From Beta vulgaris subsp. vulgaris (lineage: Eukaryota; Streptophyta; Magnoliopsida; Caryophyllales; Amaranthaceae): a stretch of 64,000 nucleotides of DNA. The position numbers were made by a program, and so were the translations under genes. Below are positions 1-12,209 of the stretch, piece after piece. The number at the start of each line of letters is the position of its first letter. The stretch's first letter is position 1. The notes below the pieces were generated by a model. That model did not search any database, was not told where the DNA came from, and saw only the letters and a list, made by a program, of their open reading frames with translations. The stretch lies in the NCBI RefSeq assembly GCF_026745355.1, contig NC_079206.1, positions 23,208,899-23,272,898 on the forward strand. Direction: 5' to 3'.

Positions 1-503
1 GATGTTAATTCGATTATTCATTAAGTTAAAAGCTTCATTTTTATTAAAGAAATTTATGTGGATGTGTATGCTAATTCTTACATGTATATGTAGTGCAAAA
101 ATTAAGAATTTTATGATCTCTTGTATTGAAATATGGACATGACATCTGAAACTTCAACTGAACTTTAATGAATAAAATCATGTCATCAGAGGAATGCTAT
201 AAAATTGAAATTGGTGCAAGTACTAGAGGAATTAAGTTTAATTTAATTGCATCCATGGAAGTGATTTACAACAAATGAACTTAATAAGTTGGATTATGTG
301 CTTAAAAAGTGAAATATGGAATTACTTTGGTAGATATGTTATTGAAATTATTTAAGAAAAGAGAAGCTAAAGAAGATATGTTAAGTTGTATGATTAATGA
401 TTACATTCTGAAAAGAATATATATCCTTAGCTTAGTAATACCACAAATAATCTACAAATAACTTGAATTACTTCATGATTTTTAATTTTCTATTCTCAGG
501 TGC
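1..503 (+). other. Athila untranslated leader
   Basis: This AT-rich stretch has no sustained reading frame and precedes gag. The pyrimidine-rich run ending in CAG at about 489-500, directly before the gag ATG, resembles a splice acceptor, so the gag start may lie behind a leader intron; that is inference. No primer-binding site is visible, so the 5' LTR must be further left. Confidence 0.6.
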
Positions 504-1885
504 ATGCACACACGTCGACAAAAGGAAGCATTGTTGTTTGATCCTGAAATCGAACGGACAGCAAGGAGAACAAGGAAAGAGTTCTTAGAAAAACAGCGAG
601 AAGATCGCCTTTACATTGAGAAACTGTTCGAAGAAGAAATGGCGGAAAGAACTTTAAAGGAGTTAGCTGCACCGAAGCTGGATGATGAACCGTTAGGCAT
701 CGTTTTTCCAACATTGGAAAAACCATTGAAGTTAAATTCAGGTTTTCTCAATCTTCTTCCTAAATTTCATGGTCATGGAGGTGAGGACCCTAATCGATTC
801 TTAAAAGAATTTCTTGTTGTTTGCTCTTCCATGAAACCTGAAGGGATTAGCCCTGATCATGTTAAAATTCATGCTTTCCCATTCTCTTTATTTGATGTAG
901 CTAAAGATTGGTTATATTCTCTTCCTCCTGGATCAATTACTACTTGGGATGCATTACAAAAAGCTTTTCTAGAAAATTCTTTCCCGCAAGTAGAATTGGG
1001 TCGATAAGGAAGGAAATATGTGGTATAAGACAGTATCCTAGCGAGTCACTTTATGAATATTGGGAACGATTTAAAGACTATGTGCTTCATGTCCTCAACA
1101 TCAGATAAGTGACCAATTATTAATTCAATATTTCTATGAGGGTTTATTGCCGAATGATAGAGGAATGATAGATGCTGCAAGTGGTGGGGCTTTAGTAAAT
1201 AAAACACCTACTGAAGCTAAAAATTTAATTTCTAGCATGGCACAGAATACACAACAGTTTAGTACTAGAAATGATGTTAGAAGACTAAATGAGCTTGATG
1301 TTACTTCTGTTCATAATCAATTAAAAGAAAATGCTCAACAAATTGCCAATTTAACTACAATAGTGTCTAAAATTGTTGGTCATGAGTCAAAAGCAAAAGT
1401 TTGTGGTATATGTGCTGATGTGTCCCATAATACCGATACATGTCCAACGTTGCATAATGAAGATGTAAATGCTTTAGGAGGATTCATAGGTCAACCGCAA
1501 AGAAAATATGATCCTTTTTCATCGACTTATAATGAAGGTTGGCGAGACCATCCTAATTTGAGATATGGACCTAGACCACCATTTCAACAATATAATCCCA
1601 GGCCATATTCTCATATTAATCCCCAACAACAATCCCAGTCTTCAAACACGTCTTTAGAAGATCTTGTTAAACAACTAACTGATCAAATAGGACCAGTCCA
1701 TTCACAAGGGGTTAGTTATCAAAAGAAGACTGATTCTCATTTACAACATCTAGACACCCAAATAGGTCAAATCTGTACCTCATTAAGTAATTTGGAAACT
1801 CAAATCTCTGGAAAATTACCTTCTCAACCCCTCCCTAATCCTCAGGAGAATGCAAAAGCTGTTACACTTAGGAGCGGGAAAAACT
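504..1885 (+). pseudogene. Athila gag (capsid/nucleocapsid), frameshifted
   Basis: Gag forms the particle that packages element RNA. The first frame opens at 504 and carries the conserved capsid core (TLKELAAP, then LLPKFHGHGGEDP). Near 985 the sense moves to another frame (FFPAS, then GIRQYPSESLYEYWERF) and after about 1108 to a third, which holds the IDAASGGAL block and a zinc knuckle CGICADVSHNTDTC (CX2CX4HX4C, about 1411-1452). A further slip at the A run near 1878-1883 moves the frame again. These are small indels in an otherwise well-preserved gag, so the copy is dead but not ancient. The 504 start is the first ATG of the conserved frame. Confidence 0.85.
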
Positions 1886-3100
1886 AAAGGACCCTAAAGC
1901 TAAAAACAGAGAAATTGAAGACGAACTAGAGGTGAGACCTAAGAATGGGTTGACTGAAGATGAAATTAATGAAACAATCTTAGAAAATCAAGAGAGGTTA
2001 AAAGAAAAAGAAGTTGAAGATAAGGAGAGTCTAACTACAAACTCTAAATCTAATTTAGATCTTTCTAAATGTAAAGATGTGCCTCCTTTTCCTTCTAGGT
2101 TTTCTAAACCTAGGAAAGATATTCTTGATAATGAAATCCTAGAAACTTTTAGAAAAGTTGAAGTTAATATACCTCTTCTTGATGCTATTAAACAAGTGCC
2201 TAGGTATGCTAAATTTCTAAAAGAACTGTGCACTCATAAAAGGCAACTTCGGGGCTCTGAAATGGTAAACATGGGTGAGAATATATATGCTGTGATTGAA
2301 AAGAAACTCCCACCTAAGTGTAAAGATCCTGGAATGTTCTCCATTCCATGTAAAATTGGTAATTGTAGATTTGAAAGATGTATGCTCGACTTAGGTGCTT
2401 CTATTAATGTTATGCCCAAATCTGTTTATGACTCTTTGAATATAGGCCCACTGTCTAAAACCGATGTTGTAGTACAATTGGCTGATAGATCTAATGCATA
2501 CCCTATTGGAGTTTTAGAAGATGTATTAGTGCAAGTTAATGAGTTAGTTTTTCCTGCTGATTTCTATGTGCTAGATATGGATGCTAATTCTGACCTCTCT
2601 AATGTACCTTTATTATTAGGGAGACCATTCTTAAAGACTTCTAAAACTAAAATAGATGTACATGAGGGTAATTTAACTATGGAATTTGATGGTGAAATGA
2701 TTAGATTTATTATTTTCGATGCGATGAGATACCCTAGTGACATCCATAATTTGTGTGCCATTGATACTATTGATGTGATTGATAATATTGCACAAAATTT
2801 ATTTGATCAAGGTCAATTATTTGGTGATTTACTTAGATATGTAGTTGATGAAATTGTTGCGTTGATTAATGATGGTGAACGAGTTAATAACATTGAAACT
2901 CGAATAGTTGATTGTTCTTTTGCTGAAAAACAAAGTTTAAATGTCCCATTATCTACCACAAGATTAGTTCCGTCAATTGTTAAAGCACCTGAATTAGAAC
3001 TGAAACCACTTCCTTTGAATCTAAAATATGCTTATCTTGGTGATAATGAGACGCTACCTGTTATTATTTCTAGTTCATTAATTCCATCCCAGGAACAAAA
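1878..3100 (+). pseudogene. Athila gag tail and retropepsin-like protease region
   Basis: From about 1878 the frame runs open to 3107. A lysine- and glutamate-rich linker is followed by an aspartic protease domain: MLDLGASINVMP at about 2382-2417 (the Athila form of the catalytic DSGA motif), then VVVQLADRS and the hydrophobic-Gly motif before LLLGRPFL near 2620. The protease would cut the Gag-Pol polyprotein. Leu in place of Ser after the catalytic Asp is usual in this clade and not in itself damage. The frame is lost at about 3098-3104, where reverse transcriptase continues in another frame. Confidence 0.82.
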
Positions 3101-4690
3101 TTGCTAAAAGTACTTAAAGAACACAGAGAGGCTATTGGATGGACGCTAGCTGATATAAAAGGAATTAGCCCAACTATGTGTATGCATAGAATTTTCTTAG
3201 AAAATAATGCTAAACCTGTTCGAGAAGCTCAACGTAGACTAAATCCTTTGATGATGGAAGTTGTAAAGAAAGAGATTCTAAAATGGTTAGATGCAGGAGT
3301 AATTTACCCAATTTCTGATTCTAAATGGGTAAGTCCGATTCATGTGGTGCCTAAAAAGTCTGGAATAACAGTAGTTGAAAATAAATCAGGAGATTTTGTC
3401 CCAACTAGAATATCTAATGGATGGAGAGTGTGTATTGACTATAGAAAGTTAAATCAATCAACTAGAAAAGATCACTTTCCTTTACCTTTTATTGATCAAA
3501 TGCTAGAAAAATTGGCTGGACAATCTTTCTTTTGTTTTCTTGATGGTTATTCTGGTTATACACAAGTTCCCATTGCTCCTGAAGACCAAGATAAAACCAC
3601 ATTTACGTGTCCGTTTGGAACATTTGCTTTTAGACGAATGCCTTTTGGTTTATGTAATGCTCCAGGTACTTTCCAAAGATGTATGATGAGTATATTTTCT
3701 GATTTAATTGAGCAAGATATGGAAGTATTTATGGATGATTTTACGGTATTCGGTGATTCATTTGATAAGTGCTTAAATAGTTTGTCTCTTGTTCTAAAAA
3801 GATGTGTTGAAACAAACCTTGTCTTGAACTTTGAAAAGTGTCATTTTATGGTTGAACAAGGTGTTGTTCTAGGACATATTGTTAGTGCTAAAGGACTAGA
3901 AGTTGACAAATCTAAAATAGAAGTTATTAGCTCTTTACCATATCCTACTTGTGTACGTGAAATTCGCTCATTTTTAGGACATGCTGGATTTTATAGGCGT
4001 TTTATTAAAGACTTTTCAAAAATTGCATCTCCTTTATGCGCTTTACTTGCTAAAGAAGCTAACTTCGACTTCAATGATAATTGTAAAAAAGCTTTTGATG
4101 AACTTAAAGAAAAATTAACCACTGCCCCTGTTATTAGACCTCCTGATTGGTCTTTACCATTTGAAATTATGTGTGATGCGAGTGATAAAGCAATTGGTGC
4201 TGTTTTAGGACAAAAGAAGGATAAAGGACCTTATGTAATTCATTATGCTTCAAAATCACTCGATTCTGCCCAATGTAACTACACTGTAACTGAAAAAGAA
4301 ATGTATGCAGTTGTTTTCGCATTAGAAAAATTTAGGACATATTTACTTGGCACTCACGTTATTGTTTATTCTGACCATTCTGCTCTTAAGTATTTATTGA
4401 AAAAGAAAGAATCTAAGCCTAGACTTCTTAGATGGATGCTCCTTCTACAAGAATTTGATTTAGAAATTAGAGATAAAAAAGGTGCTGAGAATCATGTTGC
4501 TGACCATCTAAGTAGAATAGTCCCTAGAGAGGATTGGCCTATGGTAAGTGAATTTTTTCCTGATGAGCAATTATTGTCTTTGTATCAAGTTGAAACTCCG
4601 TGGTATGCTGACATTGTTAATTACTTAGTTACAAGGACATTTCCATCTACTTTAACTAAAGCTCAAAAGGCAAAAAATAATCTGATTCTA
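3101..4690 (+). pseudogene. Athila reverse transcriptase and RNase H
   Basis: The open stretch 3101-4747 encodes reverse transcriptase with WRVCIDYRKLN, PFGLCNAPGTFQR and the catalytic FMDDF motif at about 3730, then a gypsy-type RNase H (CDASDKAIGAVLGQ, TEKEMYAVVFALEKFR, YSDHSALKYLL). The enzyme would copy element RNA into DNA. The domain itself is uninterrupted, but it lacks its own start and is out of frame with protease before it and integrase after it; the correct frame moves near 4665-4690, so the last residues up to 4747 are frameshifted. Confidence 0.88.
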
Positions 4691-5882
4691 AATATTATAT
4701 ATGGGATGACCCACACCTTTGGAAAGCATGTTCCGACCAAGTTATAAGACGATGTGTAGATAAATCTGAATTCACCTCTATTCTAAACTTTTGTCATGGT
4801 CTTGAAAGTGGAGGGCACTTTGGTCCTCAAAGAACTGCACGTAAAGTCTTAACATCTGGTTTTTATTGGCCTACATTATTTAAAGATGCTTATGAATTTT
4901 GTAAATCTTGTGAACAATGTCAAAAGACTGGAAACTTAACTAGAAGAAGCGAAATGCCACAAACAGGTATCTTAATATGTGAAATATTTGACGTTTGGGG
5001 TATTGACTTTATGGGACGTTCCCATCATCTTTTGGCAATCTTTATATCATTCTTGCTGTTGATTATGTGTCTAAATGGATAGAAGCAAGTGCAACTAGAG
5101 CTGATGATGCTAAAACTGTGATTAATTTTATCAAAGATAATATATTTTCTAGATTTGGAATTCCTAAAGCAATTATTAGTGATAGAGGCACTCATTTTGT
5201 TAACAAGACACTTGGTGCATTATTTGAAAAATATCATGTTACACATAGACTTTCTACTGCATATCATCCACAATCAAACGGACAAGCTGAAGTTTCAAAC
5301 AGAGAAATTAAATCTATTTTGGAAAAAATGGTAAATCCTAATAAAAAAGATTGGAGTTTAAGGTTGAATGATGCATTATGGTCTTATAGAACAGCATTTA
5401 AAACTCCGATAGGGATGTCTCCTTATAGATTAATATTTGGTAAAGCCTGTCATTTGCCGGTAGAAATAGAACATAAGTCATATTGGGCAGTAAAACAGTG
5501 TAACTTAGATTATGATAAAGCTGGAAAAGAAAGAAAGTTACAGTTGCAAGAACTCGAAGAATTAAGGTTAGAAGCATATGAAAATGCTAAGATTTACAAA
5601 GAAAAGACTAAAGCCTTTCATGATAAACAGTTAGCTAGGAAAACATTTCATATTGGTCAAAAGGTTTTATTATTTAATGCTCGATTAAAGTTATTTCCTG
5701 GTAAACTCCAATCACGATGGCTTGGTCCTTTTGTTATTACCAACCTTTTTCCTCATGGTGCAGTAGAGATAAAAAGTCTTGATACTCAAAAGATTTTTAA
5801 AGTAAATGGTCACAGGTTGAAAATATATAATGAAGTACCCCAGGTTATGCATATTGAATATATTGAGCTGGAAGAACCTTGA
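4690..5882 (+). pseudogene. Athila integrase
   Basis: The zinc-binding HHCC part lies at about 4790-4925 (CHGLESGGHFG, then CKSCEQCQK) and the catalytic core follows. Visible acidic positions are the Asp of GIDFMG near 5003, the Asp of SDRGTHF near 5185 and the Glu of [10 protein letters not shown] near 5305. A one-base loss near 5013 breaks the frame between the zinc domain and the core. From 5067 to 5882 the frame is open and ends in a C-terminal domain with [16 protein letters not shown]. Integrase would join element DNA to the chromosome. Confidence 0.87.
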
Positions 5883-8016
5883 TTAGTACATGGTTTCGTC
5901 GAGCCAACGACGTAAACAAAAGGCGCTACTTGGGAGGCAGCCCAAGACTCAGATTTGCTTTCTTTAACTTTTAGTTGCTTTTATTTTAGTATGTTTTTCA
6001 GCTTACTTATATGGTTAGTAGTTAGAGAAGTTCTATGATCTTTTTCCACATTTTAAATGTTACATTGAGGACAATGTAAGATTTAAGTGTGGGGGAGAGG
6101 TATTGTTTTTGTTATTACATGAAGTATGTGGAATTTGATGAAATTTTAAAATTTTTCGGATTGAATTGCTATATATAGATGATGGAGGATATTGTTGTGG
6201 AAGTTGGAAGGAGGAATTTGAGGAGAATTATGGATATTTAGTGCTGGATTAGTGCTGGATTATTATATTGCTATGAAACAGGTTGAAATTGGACGCATAA
6301 ATTTTTTGATTTGTCCATTTTATAGGGGAAATGCTGCCAAAATTTCTGTAGAAATTTATGAATTTGGGCTAAGTTAATCATTGGACTAATTAATTGTATT
6401 AGTATTATATATTAAAAAATTATCATGAGCATGTAGTTTTTAGGTGCATTATATTTGTATGATATGCATTTGTTTCTAGAAAGTGAAACCCACCTCTTAG
6501 TTTGTTTTTGGAAAAAAAAAATTGAATAAATGAAGAAGTTTAATAAGAAACTCTAATCTAACTATGTTTTAAAAGAAAATGTATTTTCGAAAATAAAAAG
6601 TTTTGGGAATTGTTAACATTTTAAGTTAAAGAATAGTCAAGTTTGACAGATTCATAACATGATTAGATAAATAGTCTCATGTTTGTAGCTAGTCAGTGTA
6701 GTTATTCCCTTGGTGGTAATCATAATTAAATAGATAGACCAAAATAACCTGTGAGATTCTGAGCCTAATAAAATGAGATATACATATCAATCTCATATTT
6801 TCTTTCATGTGTGATGTTCTTCCATGGTAAATTCTCTCTAGAACTTGCATTGATACTCTTCAAAACTATATTGACTCATGTTAGCATGAACAAAAAGATA
6901 TTTCTTTTGTTATAAACTACATAACCAAAGAGCCACTTTACATTATATTACATCATTTATGAACCCTTTTGAGCCTAAAAGACTATTATTTTGCTTAGCT
7001 TTCATTATAAACCGTTACAAAACACTAAATACATTCATGACCCAATATTTTGAGCTAATGGAGCATGGTTGTTGATGAAGTAAAAGCTAAGTGTGGGGGT
7101 GTTTAATTTCTATAGAAAGGTGTGGTTATTGCAGTTGAAGTGCTGATTGTCCATTTTGTATGAAAGAAAAAAAGTATAATTGTGATATTCGTTGAGAAAA
7201 AGAATTGAATGAGAAAATTAAAAAAAACAAAAAATAAAAAAAAAATAAAAAAAAATAATGATGAATGAAAAAGTGAAATGAAAAAAATGATGGAAAGAAT
7301 GTGAAAAAAAAAATGAAATCAAGCATGATATGTACGTAGTTACAAATGATGATATAAATGGGCGTTTGTATATCAAAGTCAAAATACAGGAAATTGTGCT
7401 GATTCATAATGATAGAAGGTTGAAGTACTGTGTGAGAGTTGTTTTTGCTCCTTCTTATCCGGAAAGGTAGGAGTTATTAAGTTTTTGCTCCACTTAGTTC
7501 AAAGCCATCTAGGCCACATATCTTTATATTTCCTACTTTTTAACCATAGCCCCATATAACCTAAAAAGTTCTTTTGATTTATGTCTGATATGTTGTCTAA
7601 CAATATTGGAGAATCGAGAAGATATGCAAGCTTATAGTAGAGTCTTTGCCATTGGAATTGAACCTCGAGTGAAACACGTGAAACCTCTTCAAACACATGA
7701 GTGACGAGTGATTATCCTGTGAGGGTCTATTTGTTAAAATTATGGTTCTGCCAAGTGAATGCTCGTTAATTGATTAGGAAATGTCGAGAGAGTATGTCTA
7801 TGATGTGTTATGAGTTTTGACGATTTGGTTGTTCTAAACTGATAATGTTACATTCCGGTTAACATCTTACTTGAGTTTTTACTAACTAATATAAAACGTT
7901 TTAGTTTTTGTTTGACTTTTCATCGGTTCAGTTTTTGTTCTAAAACAACATAGAGGTGGTGTTATGTGTCAAATTGTATGTAGTTAGAGTTTGATCGAGG
8001 ACGATCAAGGACTAAG
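5883..8016 (+). other. Athila post-pol spacer, no env gene found
   Basis: Some Athila elements carry an env-like frame here. I find no sustained frame with a signal peptide or membrane segment. Directly after pol lies the conserved block GTCGAGCC with GGGAGGCAGCCC (5896-5945). The motif TAAGTGTGGGGG occurs at 6084-6095 and again at 7088-7099. Around 7190-7320 the plus strand is an A-rich run broken by ATG and GAA; its minus strand reads as Phe-rich nonsense. Nothing else could be assigned. Confidence 0.65.
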
Positions 8017-8028
8017 TGTGGGGGAATT
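8017..8028 (+). promoter_or_regulatory. Polypurine tract of the Athila element
   Basis: A G-rich purine run (GTGTGGGGGAATT region) sits immediately before the TG that opens the LTR at 8029. It would prime plus-strand DNA synthesis. The same 12-mer TAAGTGTGGGGG covers 8013-8024 and recurs at three other places in this element. Confidence 0.75.
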
Positions 8029-9972
8029 TGATAAGTGCGCAAAATAATATATTTATCTCCCCTTATTTTATTATTATAAGTGTGTTTATATAATTATTTA
8101 ATACATTTTATATATTTTTAATACTATTAGATATAATCTGCTATGTTTTTATTTATTGCTAATTTACTTAATTATAATGTTTTTGTTTCATGATGAATCT
8201 TGGTCCAAAGAATGAAGAAAGAGTCAAAGCCCAATTCCCCATCTTCAAAATCAGCCCAAAGAAAGGAAGAAAAAGAAAGAGAAAAGAAAAACAAAACAAA
8301 AGAATAAGAGAAGGAATACGTGAAATAAAACAAAAGAAGAAAATAGAAGAAGAAAGAAAACAGAAACAGAGGAACGCATCCTCTTCCTCTACGGTCTTCT
8401 CTTCGACGCACCAACACCACCCCTCCACATCATCTCCTCCTTTAAAACCGCTTCTTTCCACCACCCTCTTCCACCAATCACAAAACTTGCATCAATCCAC
8501 CAATAAGATGAAGCCCAGCAGCTGCAAGTGGCGCCGCAAACCGACTACGAAGGGCGGTTTCTAGGGCGAAAACTTGGAGCCCAATCCTCTTCTTCAATTG
8601 GTCCGAAAACACTTATTTGGGCGGCGAAAATGGGTATAAATACCCCATTAAGGTCCAAAAATCAGATTATGCAAGAAATTCCACAGAAACTTGAGTGAAA
8701 AATCAGAGAAAAATTACGTGAGGCTTCGAGGCTAAGTGTGGGGGTGCGCGAGTTCGACGGAAGATAGCCTTGGGTTGGAGTCCTAGCACACAACCGGGGA
8801 GGGTGAAGTTCAAGCTCGATTGTAGGTGCGAAATCCGAATTTCGAAGGCGAATTTCCGCGCTTTACATAAGTCTTCTTTCTTTCTCTTGCACTTTCATAT
8901 TAGCTTTGAAGTTTCTTGATTATAATTTCTAAATTTCATAGTATGTATGAATTATATTAGTCTAATTATGTTGGATTGTAATGTTGAATTTGTTAGTTTG
9001 TTTCGAAAAGTAGATTGTGAATTCAATTGGATTATGTTGTGAATTATGTTGTTGGATTTCATAATTGATTTAAAAGTGTGGATGATATGGTTTGAATTGA
9101 AAGTTGGATTGGAATATTTGGAACGAGTTTGAATCATATGGATTGAAGTATGTTTGGATTGTGGTGTTGAATATGGAGTGGAATTCAAGATTGTTGATCT
9201 TAGGTACATGAGTTATATTTGTGTGTATGTTTTAGATTTCAATGTTATGCTTAATTTGCTATCTTATTAGGTATAAAATTGAGATTATTGCTAGTTATGT
9301 GATTTAGCCTAGTCTAAATTGTATAACAACAAGTGGCAACTAGTTTAATTTAGGCCTGCAAAGATGGTTGTAAGTTCAAACTAGAATATAACTTGGATTA
9401 GTTCTTTAAACATAAAGATATGTTATGTTTGAATTAACTAGGGATTAATGATGTACTTCTCGTTCTATAATGCTTCTAGTTTAATCGTCGGAAGTTGCGA
9501 AATACTTGTGGTGATTAGATTAGTTTAGAATCGATATTCGGCCTAGTTCAATGTTGATTAAAAGTATGGAAGTATAGGGGAGTTTGGCTACTTGAATTCC
9601 TACAGTTAATCTATCTAATCAATCTTGGATTCATGAAATTCGAAGTATAATCGAGGTCAGGAAATGATTAATCTCTGAAAATATTATGAGCGTAAAGCGG
9701 AATTACTTGTCATCACTTGTATATATAAGATAGATTTATCTTTAGTAGTTTGTAAATTCATAAAAACGTCTTGTAAACCCCCCAAAACAACGTGAATATG
9801 TATATATTAGTAAATAACATGTATATAATAGTTAAGTACTCTTAATTAGTTGAACTTGGATTTTAGGATTATATAAACCTCTCCGTGGGATCGACCCTTA
9901 TTTATCGCTGTACTAAACTTAGATAATATTAATGTGGATAAAATAAGGTTTTAATTTATACGCATAACGACA
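8029..9972 (+). repeat. 3' LTR of the Athila element (about 1.94 kb)
   Basis: It begins with TGATAAGTGCGC right after the polypurine tract. It ends with a CA at 9972, after the block CCGTGGGATCGACCC (9884-9898) that I know from the right ends of Athila LTRs. The partner LTR is outside the window, so the right boundary rests on the CA and the family-like end rather than on alignment. A fourth copy of TAAGTGTGGGGG lies inside it at 8733-8744. The 8200-8560 stretch is purine-rich and gives long meaningless frames on both strands. Confidence 0.75.
8635..8642 (+). promoter_or_regulatory. Probable LTR TATA box
   Basis: TATAAATA stands in a GC-richer part of the LTR, about 600 bases after its start. 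Transcription would begin roughly 30 bases downstream, which would put the U3/R border near 8670. The position is plausible for an Athila LTR; no start site can be seen directly. Confidence 0.55.
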
Positions 9973-10385
9973 CGTACCAAAGATCATGATGTCGTGTGAA
10001 ACGAAGTGGAAGGAGTGGTTTGATGAAGCGGTTTATGGGTTTTCGGAAGGCAATTAATGAAGTTACTCCTCTTAACTCTAGATTAATTGAACGCTTAATT
10101 TTGGGCGTAATTCAGAGTGATGTGTTTAATTTTTGGACGGAAGGTGTGAAAAGAAAAAGAAACAAGGAAATGTTGAAAAAATATTAACTCTTGCATATGA
10201 TAAAATTTTCGGTCCATAATATACAAACTACAAGCATACCAAATATGTGTAAGGACACTCAGGGTAATATTCAGAGACATATGTGAGTCCTTATACTTGA
10301 CCCTAGGTGTATGAAAATTAATTCATGGAGATTGCAGTAATACTTAGTAAGAAACAATTTGGGGGAAACCATATCATGTGCACAT
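9973..10385 (-). other. Copia-A sequence downstream of pol, nothing recognised
   Basis: This segment lies between the end of the copia-A RNase H region and the Athila LTR. No LTR similar to 31651-32819 is present. A 63-codon plus-strand frame at 9996-10187 resembles nothing I know and is probably chance. It may be the spacer between pol and the missing 3' LTR. Confidence 0.4.
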
Positions 10386-11895
10386 TTAAACGATCTTTAT
10401 CATTCCTAGTTCCAAGCGTATCTTTTCAAACCTGTCCCTATATAGAGGTTTAGCCAATATGTCAGCTATTTGATTTTCAGTAGGACAGAAATCAACTTTG
10501 ACTAACCCTTTCTCTACATTGTCGTTTAGGAAATGATGTCTAATGTGTATATGTTTGACACTAGAGTGATGAACTGGATCCTTCGAAATACAAATTGCAC
10601 TAGTATTGTCACAAAATATAGGAACACACTTGAATTTTATGCCAAAGTCACGTACCTATTGCTTGATCCACAATACTTGAGAACAACATGCAGCAACAGC
10701 CACGTATTCAGCTTCTGCTATGGAAAGAGCAACGGTATTTTGTTTCTTTGAGCTCCAAGAAACCAAGCTTGATCCTAGGAACTGGACAATACCAGATGTG
10801 CTTTTGCGATTCACCAAGTCTCCAGCATAGTCAGCATCGGAATAGCTTACAAGATCAAAGATGTCACTTCGAGGATAGAACAAGCAAAGATCATCACTTC
10901 CTTTCAAATATCTAAGAATCCTTTTAACAGCTGTCATATGGGATTCCTTAGGATTTGATTGGAATCTTGCACATAAACCAACACTAAAGGATATATCAGC
11001 TACTTGCAGTTAGATAGAGTAAGGAACCAATCATACCTCTATAGAGTTTCTGATCTACGGACTTACCACTTTGATCCTCATCTAACCTTGTACCTGTTCC
11101 TATAGGAGTATGGTTTGTTTTTGCTTGATCCATTCCATATTTTTTCAATAACTCTTTTACGTATTTTTGTTGATGGATCATTGTTCCTCTTCAGTTTGCT
11201 TGATTTGCAAACCAAGAAAGAATTTAATTCTCCCATCATACTCATTTCAAATTCATACGCATTAACTCAGCAAATTCTTTACAAAGAGATTCGTTAGTTG
11301 CACCAAAAATTATATCATCCACATAAATCTGAACCACTAGGATGTCTGTTCCTTTGATCGAAGGAACAGGGTCCTATCAACTTTGCCTCTTATAAAATCA
11401 TTGAAAGTAAGAATTTTGAATGTCTTTCATACCATGATCTAGGAGCTTGCTTAAGCCCATAAGGAGCCTTGTCTAGCTTATAGACATGTTTGGAAGATCC
11501 GGGTTTTCAAAACCAGGAGGTTGTTCCACATAGACGTCTTCAATCAAATATCCATTTAAAAAGGCACATTTGACGTCCATTCGGTACAACCTAAAACCCA
11601 TGAATGATGCAAAGGCAATCAAAATTCTTATTGCTCTATTCTTGCTGCAGGGCAAAGGTTTCATAAATCAATACCTTCTTGTTGATTGTAACCCTTTGGC
11701 TACGAGTCTGGCTTTGTTTCTTATGACTGTTCCATGCTCGTCTAGCTTGTTCCTGAAGACCCATTTTAGCCAATTACCTTTTGGTTCTTAGGCTTGGTCT
11801 CAAGTGCCAGACCTTGTTCCTCTGGAACTCATTCAGTTCCTCTTGCATGGCGTTTATCCAGTCAGACTCCAGTAGGGCATCATTGTGATCTCGTG
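10386..11895 (-). pseudogene. Copia-A reverse transcriptase and RNase H remnant
   Basis: Read on the minus strand from 11895. The reverse transcriptase opening (SDWINAMQEELNEF) is followed by MDVKCAFLNGYL and VYVEQPPGFE (about 11520-11580), the catalytic IYVDDIIFG motif (YVDD at 11314-11325), then RNase H with YSDADYAGD, KSTSG and AEAEYVA (10680-10830). These are Ty1/copia signatures. The sense jumps between frames several times and has stop codons, so the region is dead. It is clearly more decayed than copia-C at 37070-42213. Confidence 0.82.
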
Positions 11896-12209
11896 GTTCT
11901 GTCATAGACAAAAAGGCATGGAAAGCACAAAAATTTTTCATTAGGATCTCGTTTGAGTTCCCTTTTCAATATCACTTACTATTAAATCCAATGGATGGAT
12001 TTTAAGTGTTTCCAGGTCTTGGTTCAATCTTCTTGTCTTGCTCCTCCAATTTGAGGAGCTTCATTGTCTCGTCTTCTGGATGAATTTCTGGTGCCTGTTC
12101 CTCCTGTATAACAGGATCAGGAACATATTCTTTTTAGAAATATGCTTTTTGTCGTTACCTGCAGGTGTTAGTTCCTCATCAATGTTTACTGACTCCTCAA
12201 TACGAGTCA

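Larger units (their letters stand above)
1..9972 (+). mobile_element. Athila-type Ty3/gypsy LTR retrotransposon, 5' LTR outside window
   Basis: Plus-strand order is leader, gag, protease, reverse transcriptase, RNase H, integrase, a 2.1 kb spacer, a polypurine tract and a 3' LTR, the order of Ty3/gypsy elements. Gag wording (a TLKELAAP motif, an IDAASGGAL motif), the DLGAS protease motif and the GTCGAGCC...GGGAGGC block just after pol are those I know from the Athila clade. The reading frame is broken at least five times, so the copy cannot make its own proteins. It ends at 9972 and abuts copia-A, suggesting Athila inserted into copia-A; the other half of the target site is left of the window. 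Clade assignment is from remembered family features, not a search. Confidence 0.88.

Noticed and set aside
7126..7407. 93-codon minus-strand frame rich in Phe
   Set aside because: It is the reverse of an A-rich low-complexity run in the Athila spacer and has no domain.
8168..8564. Long frames on both strands in the Athila LTR
   Set aside because: Purine-rich LTR sequence gives Lys/Arg frames on one strand and Phe/Leu frames on the other; no protein features.
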